From assembly GCA_015501055.1 (NCBI GenBank), contig JADNYV010000020.1, positions 1 through 64,000 on the forward strand: a stretch of 64,000 bases of DNA. The letters run 5' to 3'. The notes below the pieces were generated by a model, which was given only the letters and a program-made list of their open reading frames with translations, was not told where the DNA came from and made no database searches. The DNA comes from Mucidula mucida. Taxonomy: Eukaryota > Basidiomycota > Agaricomycetes > Agaricales > Physalacriaceae. Shown here one piece after another: positions 14,601-26,293 of this stretch. The position numbers and the translations under genes are program-made. Within the stretch, counting starts at the first letter, position 1; each line of letters starts with the position of its first letter.

Positions 14601-14965
14601 TGAATTCGTCGTTGCCTTCGTCGGGTAACACCCCCAGCTTTGGGATAGGGTCTGGATTTGGTTCCCAGCCGACTGGTTTTAATCGCTTGGACACCCAACC
14701 AACGGGTATGCCCAATTTTTCAAGTGGAGTGACGACGGGTCAAGGACTACGACCTCAGATGACGGGATCGGCTGCTAACCCGTTCCGAGCATCGATGGTC
14801 AACGGTAATACCACAGGGGGTGTGCCGATGTTTACTGGGGCTATGGGCCAACAACAACAGTCCAGTAACATGTTCGGCATGCAAAGCAACAACGCTTTCG
14901 CGCCCACCTTCACTAATGGCGGACAGCAACAACAACAACAAAGTGCTACTACTTCTTTGATCTAA
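11670..14965 (+). CDS. AP180/CALM-type clathrin assembly protein (ANTH domain)
   Basis: ANTH-domain adaptors bind PI(4,5)P2 and recruit clathrin at endocytic sites. The N-terminus MSSYDKVVKLACKPKAAPPK with AKYLDPII matches the ANTH phosphoinositide motif (PKxK[H/Y]LxxLI). FKALIVLHTMIRNG, LVECRFYLDNLEDELN and FFEMSHVDAEQAL-like helices complete the ANTH and CALM-type helical domain (about residues 1-300). A long disordered tail follows from about 13,240, rich in Gln, Thr, Ser and Pro. It carries five NPF motifs (EH-domain ligands) at about 13273, 13363, 13525, 13963 and 14779, and repeated QxTG motifs, several with Leu three residues before the Gln (LRPQPTG, LQPQMTG, LKPQTTG, LRPQMTG). About seven introns in the 5' part; the tail is one exon. 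Roughly 980 residues. Confidence 0.9.
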
Positions 14966-15230
14966 TCTTATATACCACACCCAGTCTTTGGCTTACGATA
15001 TTTCTCATGCAATGTTCCGTCCTCTCATTTGCGTTTTTGGTATGGATCAGGATTGTGTTATATGTTTTCGCCTTTTGGACGCTTCGCCCGCTGTACTTTA
15101 TCTAGTTTCCATTAATTCATTTTCCTGCTGTACTTTTACTGCTCGTCAGGTGAATTTTGTCCATCCGCGTTGAGGCCATCTCTGTTTCCGTGTGTTTACG
15201 TGATTCGCATCTTCTCTTTGTTCAGCCGTC

Positions 15231-15736
15231 ATGGAAAATCTTAGCCAGATACCTCAGCAAAATGGGGCTCCGTCGCAGGAGGAAGAGGCGGCGAAACGCG
15301 CTCAAGAAGAGCAAATGAGGAGAGATATGATGGCTACAGTGCTGGATCCCGCTGCGAGGGAGCGATGTTAGTGGACCCGTTCGATGCTGTTGAACCATAT
15401 TCATTACTGGCAGTATCGCGTATCGCGCTGGTCAGCCCGGAAAGATCCAAGCAAATCGAGACTATCTTGATGAGAATGGTGCAATCGGGGCAGCTTCGAG
15501 GTCGTGTGTCAGAGAATCAACTCATTGATCTGCTCGACCAGGTTCGGACGTCTCATGGCATTTCACTCATCCTCTCACCGGTTCGTTAATAGGTAGAGGA
15601 AGCAGCCCAAGGGCCCAAGGCCACAAAGAAATCTACCATCGTTGTGCGTTGTTACACTTGCACTGTCCGGTCCGACTTACCACTTTTATGGCAGTATCAA
15701 CGACGGAAAGACTTTGACGACGACCTCGATTTTTGA
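15231..15736 (+). CDS. PDCD5/TFAR19 family DNA-binding protein
   Basis: A small, conserved, mostly helical protein found from archaea to humans. It is linked to apoptosis in animals and binds nucleic acid or chaperonin; the fungal role is unclear. It reads MENLSQIPQQ, an acidic helix with EEEAAKRAQEEQMRRDMM, then LDPAARERLSRIALVSPERS, LMRMVQSGQLRGRVSENQL and IDLLDQ, and ends with YQRRKDFDDDLDF. These match the PDCD5 core (ARERLxRIxLVxPE...VEQLL...GQLxxKVxExxLIxLLEQ). Three introns of about 50 nt; the second removes a stretch that would otherwise read through to a stop after the LLDQ codons. About 130 residues, the usual family size. Confidence 0.9.
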
Positions 15737-15898
15737 ATTCTGTATCTCGTATTGATTCCTTTCTTGTCTGTATCATCGCATCCATGCTTTCTCTCGCCCG
15801 GAAATACGATCTATCCATCTACCCACATCAGCGCTATGCCCGCAGTGTGCCCTCAGATCACGTAGCCTCGTGTTCGCATTGATTGGTGTTCATTCACT

Positions 15899-17157
15899 CT
15901 ACTCTTCTGTTACAGACTGATCCCATAGTACATACAACAAACGACGTCTCTGAAGCATCGTCAACCGTCTATGGAACCAGTCTCTCATGAACGTAAAGTC
16001 TTGTTCGGAATTATGCTCGGAATCGAGCTGAATCAACAAAGTCACTGATGCATCAGCTTCGCCTGGTCTCAGGCTCAACGCAATATCTAGACGCGCCCAT
16101 GCCACTTGATACCTATCAGGAAACAGAGAGTGCAATGGACTCGAAGATCCCGTCTGTAGCTGCAAGGTGATAGTGACTCGCTCCCATTCCGGGCGTGAAC
16201 GATTGAAGTTTTTCGTCCACCACGCCAGGGAGGGTGATGCGCGAGACGCATCCGTCAGTGTGACTACGAAGGAGAATTCTGATATGTTCTTGACATTCAA
16301 TGGAGGCAGGACCGCTTCTAACACACAGATCCGTCAAATTCGTTACGCGAGTGGGAATAAACGAACGGCTGACCTATGCCATGAGAGTCCCCGAAGGTCA
16401 TCGCTGCTAGGGCTGAAGATGATGAGAGCGTGTGGCACAATGTCTGGATCGCAGTCGTAAGCTTCTCCGATTGCTGTACTGCAATCTCGTTGATATACAG
16501 CGTTTCTGTAGCCGCCAGCCGGAGTGGGGATTGGTTAGGGTCGAAGAGAACATTAATCATGTCCACATCGTCCTCCGTCTGTACGTCGAGAGTGATCATG
16601 TTCAGACGCGGTTCGACAGCATCGGCAACTTGCGGAGTCGCAACCAAGTCCTGAGAACGAAAGGTAATGTTACCCATGTCCACTGATTCCAGAGAGGAAG
16701 ATGATCGGTAGAGCATATCCCACATAGACTGCACGGAATCGAAGAGGATAGTGTGACATCGAATGCTCTTCAGTCGGCTATACACGCCGATTCCGTGATG
16801 GCTCGAGGACCACATCACAGATACGACGCAGATACGCGCCAGTTTAGTGAGGTCGCGCAGCGTCGAGGGGAGATCAGACCATGAATCCGCTTCATCAAAC
16901 TGTCCGCTGATATTTAGGATGCGCACGAGAGGTGCTATGGCAGGAACGAATTCCACAAGGCGATGGAAGGTTTGACAATCTTCCGCGTCCTCAAAGGAGA
17001 CGATGGAATACAGGCGCCGCTGGCTGCCTGCTCGGAATTCTCGTGAGACCTGTCCGAGGGCGAGGACATCCGAGCTCAATGTGAGCTGCCTAAATATCTC
17101 CCTCACGATTTCACGAGAGGAGACTGCGCGGGTGAAGGACGACGACGACGTCGACAT
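15899..17157 (-). CDS. F-box-like protein of basidiomycete type
   Basis: The N-terminus SSREIVREIFRQLTLSSDVLAL followed by GQVSREFRAGSQRRLYSIVSF has the layout of an F-box helix bundle (xxIVxEIxxxL...L..VSR.F). The remainder looks like degenerate leucine-rich repeats, for example LRDLTKLARICVVSVMW, LESVDMGNITF and MITLDVQTEDD. One intron (about 16,323-16,376) joins GDSHGI to EAVLPPLNVKNISEF. Such proteins are numerous in mushrooms and are usually SCF ubiquitin-ligase substrate receptors; the target is unknown. ATG at 17157 and TGA/TAG near 15899 give about 400 residues. It is convergent with PDCD5, with 162 bp between the stops. A closely related LRR-only role cannot be excluded. Confidence 0.65.
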
Positions 17158-17673
17158 GGTGGGTGAGAAGGAACAGGTGCTGTGCTACGAGATTATTTAG
17201 TTCGTTTGGACTTGCTCCAACAAGGGGATATCCTGCTCCGGAGTCCGCGAAGAATTCAAGGCGATGACGAGATTAACAGGAGGGGAATTAGACCCTAGAC
17301 CCTACTGAGACAAAAGGGGACCGAATAGAGGACAAACGGTAGGACAAAAAGGAAAGGACCATCCGGGTCAGGCTGGGAAAGTACAGGAAACAAATCACGC
17401 GGAGCCTACCTGGCACTTGGAATTCGATAAACAGAGACGTGTACAAAAAGACGTGCTTGATCCGAAAATCCTGAGCAGTAAATGAGTTCCCTGGAATCAC
17501 TGTTACGGAAGAACTAACATTGCCATGCCATTTCCACCTCCCAATATCGAACAACCGAATGAAGACTATAGTATTGGCATTCGAAGGAATCCATGAAGCA
17601 AGTAATGTACATATTCAAGAACAACAAATGAACAAAGCAACTTACAAAATACAAGCTCCTCCTGTGAGGACGT
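17158..17673. other. Intergenic region
   Basis: About 0.5 kb between two minus-strand genes: the 5' flank of the F-box gene and the 3' flank of the palC-like gene. Small ORFs here lack coding character. No motif recognised. Confidence 0.4.
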
Positions 17674-19173
17674 TCAAAAATATGAGCCCGCTCCGGCGTA
17701 CTGCCCAACCTCGGCAACCTGAGGCTCCTTCTCCCCGGGGCCTGTAGATTCCTGCTCTTCTGCCTTGCGACGCCTATACTCTCCCGAACCTGGGCCATAC
17801 ACAGGAGACGGCGGTAGGTAAGGCTTTGCATCCACCGCCAGTCGGCCCGTGGGGATTCGCGACTGAAGATCGGATCGCTGAGGTACCGGCTGGAAATGAA
17901 TACTATCGTTTGCTTTCTGGTAATTCGTCAACCAAAGGGAAACGCTTTCCATCTCCTCGGCGACCTTGCACTTTCGAAGCGTGCGACTCTTCTCTGATTT
18001 ACCTATTCCTAGGCTTTTTCCGCCATCCTTAAGCTCTTCCAACTCTTTGTGAGCCCACGACAGGAAACCGACCGCATCACCGCCCTTCATGGACTCCCCA
18101 GCATCCACTCCTAGCCATTTGTGAGCCAGGGCGGAATGGAAGGCAGCCTCATCCGCTAGATATCGCCGCAGGTCAACTGACACGTCGCCCGAATCACTAG
18201 ACGATCCGGGTGTTTTGGCTAGGGTGCGTGCCGAGGAGTAGAGGGACGCGCATTCAAGGTGGAGCTTAGCTACAAGTGCGGGAGAAGGATGTGACTTGGG
18301 CAAGGGAGGTCCGGGTGCAACATTGCTGTCATATGCGGACTTTGAGAGGAGTTTGCGGATGGCGAGGCTTTGGGCATCGGCCAACGATAACCTACCGCAA
18401 ATGCTCAGGCAGTGCACGTCACAGGAGGTTGTAACTTACTTGGCCAATGCGCCATTAACTTCCGCCGTGTAATCAGCTGGAAGGTTGACGCCGGAGAGAC
18501 CACCGTTTCTGCTGCTTCTCCACTCGGGGAGGGCACTGTCGCTGATGAATGAGAAGATACCGCTCGCCTTGCAAAGGAAGGTGACAGCATGGTTTAGCTT
18601 TTCATCCTTTGCCTTGCGATCAGAATCTGTGATGGCGCGATCGTGTTCGTATGGACCAAGAGAGGTGACGATGGCACGGGCAAGATTTGATAGAGCAAAG
18701 GCATAGGTCAACATGGACGAGATGTAATCTGCATGGAGAGATGGAAGGGAGACACGCGGAGAGTTGTGAAACACGTGGGCAGAGAGCGTAGAGCGCCAGC
18801 TGAACACTGTTAGCTGGTTCGTTGCATGGTACCATCAAGATCATGGAGACATACTGGGTTCAGACTGTAGACCGATTTCGTCATGTGCGACACAGTCGAC
18901 TAGGGATCGTAACTGGGGAATGTATTCATCTAGTATCTGTAATAGATAAGATGCCGCCACCAACAACGACGAGCAACAGACCTTGACAATACGCAAATAG
19001 TCCTTCTCCCCGTCTGTTCGCTTCGTTTCCTTGAGGACACCGCGTAGATTGGCTCGACTTTGGGTCGTCTCAGCGAGATGAGATGTATACGCCCTGTCAG
19101 CGGTGAGATCAGTGCAAATGTCGGCAAAGGATATGGCGCCCGTTGTCGGCAGTTCGTAGAGGAATGTCGACAT
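17674..19173 (-). CDS. pH-response regulator PalC/Rim23-like (BRO1 domain)
   Basis: PalC joins the Pal/Rim ambient-pH signalling complex at the plasma membrane through ESCRT-III contacts. The start MSTFLYELPTTGAISFADIC resembles the palC N-terminus. The middle is an all-helical BRO1-like domain, with SWRSTLSAHVF, YISSMLTYAFALSNLARAI, HAVTFLCKASGIFSFI, SLADAQSLAIRKLLSKSAYD, LVAKLHLECASLYSSART and ADEAAFHSALAHKWLGVDAG. The tail is polar, with EKSRTLRKCKVAEEMES and a Pro-rich end. ATG 19173 is preferred over an in-frame candidate at 19230 because it begins at the conserved N-terminus and gives a normal spacer to the divergent NASP-like gene (130 bp). Four or five introns. Other BRO1 proteins (Bro1, Rim20/PalA) are much longer, which favours PalC. 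Confidence 0.72.
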
Positions 19174-19303
19174 GGAAGTAGGAGGAAACAGGGGATAGCG
19201 TCGTCGGGCCGACGTCCCGTATTTTCGCACGCCCCTTTGTGCAAGCTTTGAGCTCCATTTCTCCCTTGCCTACCACCACCATCACCATTCACGCCACTCA
19301 ATC

Positions 19304-20787
19304 ATGGACTCGTGAGGCTCCCTCAACTCTGTCGCAATACCACGCTAACGTCTTATTAACGCCAGAACTACTGCCACCAACGCGTCGGTACCCACTGTCA
19401 CCCTTGAATCTGCCATTGATCTAGGAAAACGCGCTTTTGCTCTGAGAAAGTATGAGCAAGCCGTAGAACACTACACTACCGCCCTGGAACTCATGTATTC
19501 ACGTTCAACACCCTCCATTGGTCGTGTTTGACGCGTCTTTCTTTCCACAGGACGGCCACTCACGGCGAAGACGCTCCAGAGACAGCAGATCTGTACTTTG
19601 TATATGGAAAGGCACTTTTGGAAAATGCCATTGCTCAGAACTCTGTGCTCGGCCAAAACCAACCGGAGGAACCGACGGAATCCAATGATAGTGAGCGTAA
19701 TGTCCGCGTCGCCACGGTTGTATGTTGACAATGGTAGCCTCTGTGTCTGGATCCAGAAATGGCCCTATTCTCTCGTTCACTGGTGATGCGGATGATACCG
19801 AGGATATAGCAGTCGACTTGTTCTCCGAGGCCTCCAAGGCTGTCGCTGAAGCAGAAGCTGCAGCCGCAAATGGTGGAGATGACGACGAAGAGGAGGATGA
19901 GGACGCAGAACCTGAAGACGATTTTAATGCTGCTTGGGAGGTTCTCGATGTAGCCCGTTCCATCTACGAAAAGCAGCAAGAGGCTGGTGTGGATGATGAG
20001 GTCCAACTCAAGTTGGCAGAGACCTATGTTGCCTTGGGTGATGTGTCATTAGAAACTGGTGAGCATCTAGTCCACACGATACTTTAATCGTTGACTGTGA
20101 TTTTAGAAAAGTTCGACCAAGCCATTACGGATTACGAGACCAGTCTCGGGCTGAAATTGCAGCTCCTTCCTACCTCCTCTCGGCAAATTGCAGAAGCGCA
20201 CTATAAACTAAGCATTGTTCTTGACATGACGCCCGGACGCCTCTCTGACTCGATTCTTCACGCTGAGAAAGCCTTGGAGAGCATCGAGACGCGACTCTCC
20301 GAGCTCCGTGACGCATTACCTAGTTCATCTGCGACGCCTCAAGCTGCTGAACAACCGGATCCGAAGGGTAAAGGCAAAGCGAAGCAAATCGCTGGAGATG
20401 ATGCGATCCCGAAGATGACGACCAGCCAAATCGAAGGCGAATTGAGAGAGCTTGGGGAACTCAAGGAAGATCTCGTTCTCAAGGTTTTGCGTTCTAATAT
20501 CGTCTTAGACCAGTATTACTGACAGCTAGGACTAGATCGAAGAGTTGAAGACTTCTCCAAACGAAAATACTACTCAGAGTGCTCCTGCGCTTGCCGCGGC
20601 TGCTCTTGATAAAGAGCTGAACGGAGGCAGTGTTGCTGTACCGAACCAAGAACCTGTAGTGAACGATTTGACGGGAATGATCAAGAAGAAGAAGAAACCT
20701 GTACAGGAAGTGTCCTCACCGTCAAAACGGAAAGCTGAAGAGGACGCAGGAGGTTCAGAGAAGAAGCCGAGAGTGGACGAGTCATGA
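19304..20787 (+). CDS. NASP/Sim3/Hif1-type histone chaperone (SHNi-TPR)
   Basis: Binds histone H3-H4 and escorts it to the nucleus and chromatin. The first exon is only MDS. After the intron come the first TPR (ESAIDLGKRAFALRKYEQAV with EHYTTALEL), APETADLYFVYGKALLENAI, a long Asp/Glu-rich insert (DDDEEEDEDAEPEDD) inside TPR2 as is typical of SHNi-TPR proteins, FNAAWEVLDVARSIYEKQ, KLAETYVALGDVSLE, FDQAITDYETSLGLKLQLL and QIAEAHYKLSIVLD. The C-terminus has LTGMIKKKKKP, the conserved NASP tail motif, and a basic stretch SPSKRKAEED that could be a nuclear signal. Five introns or so. The acidic insert and the C-terminal motif make the call firm. Confidence 0.87.
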
Positions 20788-20901
20788 GTTGTTTTGCTAG
20801 CATTTTATTTTGGCTTGTATCATGAGATTTAACGACGATATCCTGAAGTGCTCAAATGATACCAACGTGCATTGCCTATGGCACTTATGTAGTTTCCTGC
20901 C

Positions 20902-22473
20902 ATGACGTCTCCTACTCAACCGCATCTCGTGTCCCTCGTCCTACAATCAAAAAAGGCACTCCAACAAGGAGAACAACTATGTTCTCGCGCACACGACATC
21001 TCCAATGCATCCGCTCAGGCCGCCGTCGACGTCTTTGCCCTCGACGCAAAGGTTAAATGGATCTCACAAGCCGTTATCCAGCAACTCAAGGTTCGCGCCT
21101 GCTCTGTATTCTACCAATCTCATTCACGCCGCGTCTAGCTGGCAGCAACGGTGGCAACCAGCATCCAGAACAGACGCTCCAGTCTCGTCAAAGAGGTCCA
21201 AGAGTTTGACGCGCTCAGGATGCAGGAAAGCAATTCACTTGACAGCACCCTCGACGGTCTTGGCTCCCAGCGCGTGCCACCAGAATTCTACCACACCGAC
21301 AGCGACGACGACGACGACTCGTTATTTGGGCCCCAACTTCTCGACCAGACCACGAGCCAGAGCCCATCTGCGACCGTTATTGTCCGCATGCCTGCGCCCA
21401 ATGCAGGCAAGACTCTGCGCGACTTCATCGCTGATAGAGCAATAGACGAGATACTCGATGCAATAGACAATGAACGGAACGAGCTCGATGACGTCTTGGA
21501 ACAGACTACGGACTTCCCCATCGTACTTCGCAACACCATTGATGCTATTGAGAACGCCCTTCCGCAGGATACTATGCCCGTTGTATACGCCGACTTGGAG
21601 CGCCAGGAGCAGACTGTCTCCGAGATGGCAAAGCACTTAGAGAGTCTCGCCCAGCACTTTGATCAAATGTCCAGTGCCCTCCAGGACACGGAGCGCGGGG
21701 AAGATTTCGCGGAGCAGGACATACAAGGTGCGCTTCATCTGTCGTCGAAGTTGCGCGCGCTAAAGCCATCCAGAGATGAATCGCGATACAGACGAGCTCC
21801 CAGCTATAATTGCAGATCTAGAAGAATGCTTTGAGGCTGTATCATCCCTACAGTAAGTCTTCTCGACAATATATATATATGCATTGCCAGTGAAAAATAC
21901 TCATAGCGAATCGTTCAAATCTAAGAAGGCTTCTTCCGAGACTGATGTCGAACGCCTCGATTCTGTTCTCGATGACTTGGACGAATTAGGCGGTATCATG
22001 GATGAAATGCTGGAGACACAGGAGAACGTCGAGGTATACGACATCTGGTCATTCTGTCCGCTTCTACTGAACCATTGAGCTAGAACACAAGCACACCTTT
22101 ACTTGCCTCACTACATACTCATGTCTCCACCCTAGCCGCTTTACATGGTTCGTTTCTCGAGTATCAAACGGCCTTCAAGAAGCTACTTGTCGAGATCGAT
22201 AGACGAAGAGTATATGCGGAGGCTGCCGCGAAGATTGTACGGGAGATGGGGAAACAGCTTGACGCCATGGTTGAACGTGCGTCGATTATTCCATCCTTAA
22301 TCACTTACTGACGTGTACTCCCAGAGGAGAACGTTGTTCGCCAACACTTCAAGGCGGAACATGGGCATTATCTACCTGAAAACATATGCGTTTTCGCCAA
22401 CGATTCTCCGACTCTTTGGAAGGTGCGCCCAATAGGTCCGCTAGAAGAGGTTGGCAAAGACTTTTCTCATTGA
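20902..22473 (+). CDS. ATG17: Autophagy-related protein 17-like scaffold
   Basis: Atg17 is the scaffold of the Atg1 kinase complex that organises the pre-autophagosomal site. The product is nearly all helical and coiled-coil. It starts with LVSLVLQSKKALQQGEQLCS, then IQNRRSSLVKEVQEFDAL, a short loop SQRVPPEFY followed by an acidic run (DSDDDDD), KTLRDFIADRAIDEILDAI, TVSEMAKHLESLAQHFDQM, DELGGIMDEMLETQENVE, FLEYQTAFKKLLVEIDRRR and a C-terminal block RQHFKAEHGHYLPENIC. The KTL(R/H)DFI and the C-terminal (F)...G.(F/Y)LP.(N/D)(I/L)C pattern are Atg17 features. Five introns. Coiled-coil proteins are easily misassigned, so this is probable and not certain. Confidence 0.65.
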
Positions 22474-22553
22474 TGAGGGCGTACAGCAGAGGTCAAGAAT
22501 AATGTATCATATACCCTTGTTGTACAGAGATTATCATTAGACATGCGTTCGAA

Positions 22554-24056
22554 CTAGAACGGAACGGTTTTCGTTGGAATAGAGTTATGCTTATACGGCT
22601 TTTTCCCCGAACCAAACTCCCCGACAATGTGTCCTTTGTCGCCTTTACTCCTCAACATGTACTTGTAGATGACCAGACCCTCCAATCCCACCGGCCCTCG
22701 GGCATGTATTCTGCCCGTGCTAATCCCCACTTCCGTCCCAAACCCGAATCTGAAGCCATCCGCGAAGCGCGTGCTGGCGTTGACAAACGTGCCAGCAGAA
22801 TCTACGCCCCTTGTGAATACAGACGCCGCCAGCTCGTCCTCGGTCACGATGGCATCTGTGTGATGGGACGAATGCGCGTTGATAAACTCAACAGCTTCGT
22901 GGACGGATGACACCGTGGTTACCGAGATTGTCAGACTGAGATGCTCGGTCGTATATGAAGTCTCATCAGCCTCTGAAACGAAGCTGGAGAACTCTTCTTG
23001 ACTTGACAGCGTTTGAAGGGCGGATAAGGTTTCTGGATCGCAAAGGAGCCGAACTTTGGCGGATACCAAGGCTTGCGCCACGGTTGGCCAGACCGTCGCT
23101 AACAATGACTTGTGCACGATAAGCGTCTCTGCAGAGTTGCAGGCCGAGGGATAATCGGTCTGTTCGGTTAGTTATACACCTCCTCTGAGCGTATGACCCT
23201 CACCTTGGAATCCACGACGATCCGAACGGCCTTGTCGACATTTGCAGATTTGTCAAGATAAACGGAGCATAAACCATCCGCATGGCCCATGACAGGAATC
23301 CGCGTATTGTTTTGTATGCTCTTGACCAGACTGTTACTCCCCCGTGGAATCACAAGATCTATATACTGGTCCAGTGCGAGGAGAGAGGACACTTCGGCAC
23401 GCGTCTGGATAGTCTGGATGTATGTCGCAGGGAGAGATGTCTTGGATAACCCTTCGGATATTGCTTTGGAAAGCAGCTGGCCGTTCGCGTAGACTCTTTT
23501 CCACCTTTCAAGATGGCAGCATTTCCTGTCAACTAAGCTAAAGTGGGTCTTTCGATGAGATAAAAGTGATGATACCTGATTTATTGCTAACGAAGCGATA
23601 TTGACAACCACTTCAGGTCGGGCTTCGAAGATGACCAGTAAGACGCCGATAGGACATGACACGCGATAGAGTTCCAGGCCATCGTCCAGCTCCGTGGCAT
23701 ACGTCACAACATCTGTTGGATCCGGCAGAGACGCGACATCCCGAACACCTTGCAGCATAGAATCCCACTTGTCTCCCTTGTTCAACGCGAGGCGCTTCAA
23801 CAAGGTTTCACTCATACGTCCGGCTTCTACTTCAGCTTGCGCAGCCTGAGTCTTTAGAGTACGATCAGCGAAATACATCAATCCAGCTCACCTTCAAATC
23901 TTCTTCATTTGCAGCGATGATTTCTGCTTTGTTGAGTTCAAGAACATCACAGATCGAATGCAGCGCTTTGACGCGCTCATCCGAGGATATAAGCTGAGAC
24001 TTTTGGAACGCAGCCTTGGCCGCTTGTGCGATTGCTGCAGAGTCGGACGCAGACAT
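22554..24056 (-). CDS. PRO2: Gamma-glutamyl phosphate reductase (proline biosynthesis)
   Basis: Reduces gamma-glutamyl phosphate with NADPH to glutamate semialdehyde, the second step of proline synthesis. Family motifs in order: LNKAEIIAANEEDLK, MSETLLKRLALNKGDKWDSM, RVSCPIGVLLVIFEARPEVV, GNAAILKGGK-like segment bordering an intron, DLVIPRGSNSLVKSI, PVMGHADGLCSVYLDKSAN, DYPSACNSAETL with the catalytic Cys, DAIVTEDELAASVFTRGVDS, NASTRFADGFRFGFGTEVGI and GRIHARGPVGLEGL. The end is SIPTKTVPF. Three or four introns. It is convergent with the ATG17-like gene (80 bp between stops). All active-site segments are present. Confidence 0.95.
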
Positions 24057-24965
24057 GATGGTGGTACAGCGCCAAAACAGCCGATCGATCAGTAACGTAC
24101 TTACGCGTGAGCTACGCGTCCATTTTGGTTAATGAATGTCCTTTGAATTGGAAAGCAATGTACCCAAGGCGGGACGCGGCCCAACAATGGAATAAGTAAA
24201 GTGCACAATGTCAATTGTACGTGTTAAATAAAGAATTTGACGTGAAGACAAGTTGGTAGACTACAAGTGCCGATTTGTTGTCGCGACATATGCCGCGTAC
24301 TGTGTCTAGTGGCAAGATCAGAAGGAAAATATATATGTCTGCCTTATTTTCACCCAGAGAGAAGAAAAGATAATGTGAAGAATAAAGTAAAAAGGGAATG
24401 CGAGTTTGGAAAAGGTGTAATATATTTGCTAACTTTTTGCTAGCAATGAAAGTGAATGAAGAGATAGACTAAGGTAAGGAAAGAACTAGAGATCGATGGG
24501 TGTGGACATAGAGGAACAAGTGGAAAATGAATGTAGTTTGGCGTGGACAAGAGTGCTTGACAGGGTGGTTGACGACCGCGAACGACCAGATCGCTGGCCC
24601 TCTACAAAGCATGCGGATAAGAGAAGGGGAAGCGGATAATAACGAGATCTGTGGGACAAGTCCGCTCTCAAACCCAAGTTACGTCTCCACAACCCCTACA
24701 AGTACCCTTAACACCTGCCAGTGTTTATTGGGACGATAGCGATGACAGTGAGAAGCTGATGGAATGATGATGGAAACAGCAAAAGGGAAAGTGGTGATGC
24801 ATATGGATGATTGATATGATGGAACAAGTGAAAATGCGGTTCGGCCGAATATGGTCGGCGAGAATGGTGGTACATTTTGCGGTATCGGAAAGCGTTTGGA
24901 AAACCAACAAGAGGACAGGATGCGATGATGCAAGGATACAATTGGTTGTGATTTTGGATCATTCA
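24057..24965. other. Intergenic region
   Basis: About 0.9 kb. It holds the PRO2 promoter side and, near 24,400-24,960, the likely 3' UTR of the cyclin gene. The sequence is relatively AT-rich and no ORF, RNA gene or repeat is supported. Confidence 0.4.
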
Positions 24966-26293
24966 TTATGAGAACGTGAATGGCGACGACACGTTCCGGT
25001 TCCGTAACGGAAGACGTGCGTACGCGACAAATTCGTGTGGGAGGAATTGCTCATCGATCCTTTGTTTAGCAAGAGCTGGCTCGAAGGAAACGGGCATATT
25101 CTCCTTGTCATCAGGGGATAACTCCACGTAAGACTCGCTGTTAAGACCCGCGGGAGTTACTGGAGTGAGGGGGAAGTCGTCGGAGACGTCCGAGAGCGAT
25201 GTCGTGGAGCTCATGGGCGTGCTCACCGCAGAAGCTGGCGAAGAGCGCGGCGGCGTGACTGGGAAGGGCGAAGATGTCTGACGCGAAAAGCGTCCGCCCT
25301 GGAGATAGTAATGGATAACAAAGGTGGCCGCTTTAGAGTAAAAGCCGTAAGAGTACTTCTTGACCAGAATTTCGGACAAGTCGTTGACATGCTTGGCTAG
25401 ACGCTCATCGAGTAACTCGATGACTTCCAGGCAGTCTTCCGACTCTTCCCACACGCGTCGGGGCTTCCCACAAAGAAAGCGAGCTAATGTGAGAGCTCCC
25501 AGCGCGATGGCCGATGGCGAGTGGCTAACGAATTCACGATAGAAGAGCGTGATTTCCATCAAGAAGCGCGCGACGTGCTCAACCTTCATCTCCTCTATAC
25601 AGGGTCCGCAGCACATAAGTCGCAACCATGCTTCGGCCGTAGGATGTCCTAGAGTCCATTGAATGGTAGATAACACGTGTCCCTCCATTTGTATAAATGC
25701 GGATTCCGTATAGGCATCATGGCACATCTCAACGAGATCCTGGATGGTAGGGACGCGCTCTTTCGCATCTTCAAACTTTGCGGCTATCCAGAGCGCGGCA
25801 CAACCAACGAGTTGATAATGTTTGACGTAGACGACGCGGCGAGAGACGTAGCGGTCAATAATGTTCAACGCGAGATAAAGAGTTTCAGGGCGAAGACGAA
25901 AACTGAAGTGAACCTCTACGAGGAAGTCGACGAGGGACGGGCGCATGTGCCATTTGATTTCGGGTTGTTGGTCCATGGACTGCATAGAAGACATTGTGAA
26001 AAGCTGAAATGTATAAAGCTCAACCAATGTCCTCTATGAGAGAGATAGACGAGATTCACCTCCATTTCGTGCATGTAGCGTCGTATTTCGTCGCGATATT
26101 CTTCCTCAAGCAGGATGCTTCCAGTCCTGATAGCGAGGGAATGATTATCGCGGTGTCGTTGCTGGATGAGGGCCGATTTCGCAGAGCGAGGAGAACGACG
26201 CGCTGGAGATTTCTTGAGCACGCCATGGGGAGATGGGCGCTTCCGGGGATAAACAGCAGAGATGCGGGAGTGTTTGTTGGAGAGATCCTTCAT
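24966..26293 (-). CDS. G1/S cyclin of the CLN type
   Basis: A cyclin that would activate Cdc28/Cdk1 for G1/S entry. After a basic N-terminus (RKRPSPHGVLKKSPARRSPR) comes LLEEEYRDEIRRYMHEME. One intron of 56 nt follows, and then MDQQPEIKWHMRPSLVDFL, ETLYLALNIIDRYVSRR, HYQLVGCAALWIAAKFED and VPTIQDLVEMC, which form the cyclin-box fold including the MRPSLVDFL helix that contacts the kinase. A second cyclin fold (LMCCGPCIEE to LTLARFLCGK) follows. The tail is Ser/Thr/Pro-rich with TPPRSSP and LTPVTPAG, as in PEST-regulated cyclins, so rapid turnover is likely. The DQQPEI..MRP block favours CLN1/2/3 over B-type cyclins. About 420 residues. Confidence 0.85.

Noticed and set aside
15365..15589. Plus-strand ORF starting inside PDCD5
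   Set aside because: It reads through two introns of PDCD5; the spliced frame gives the family sequence.
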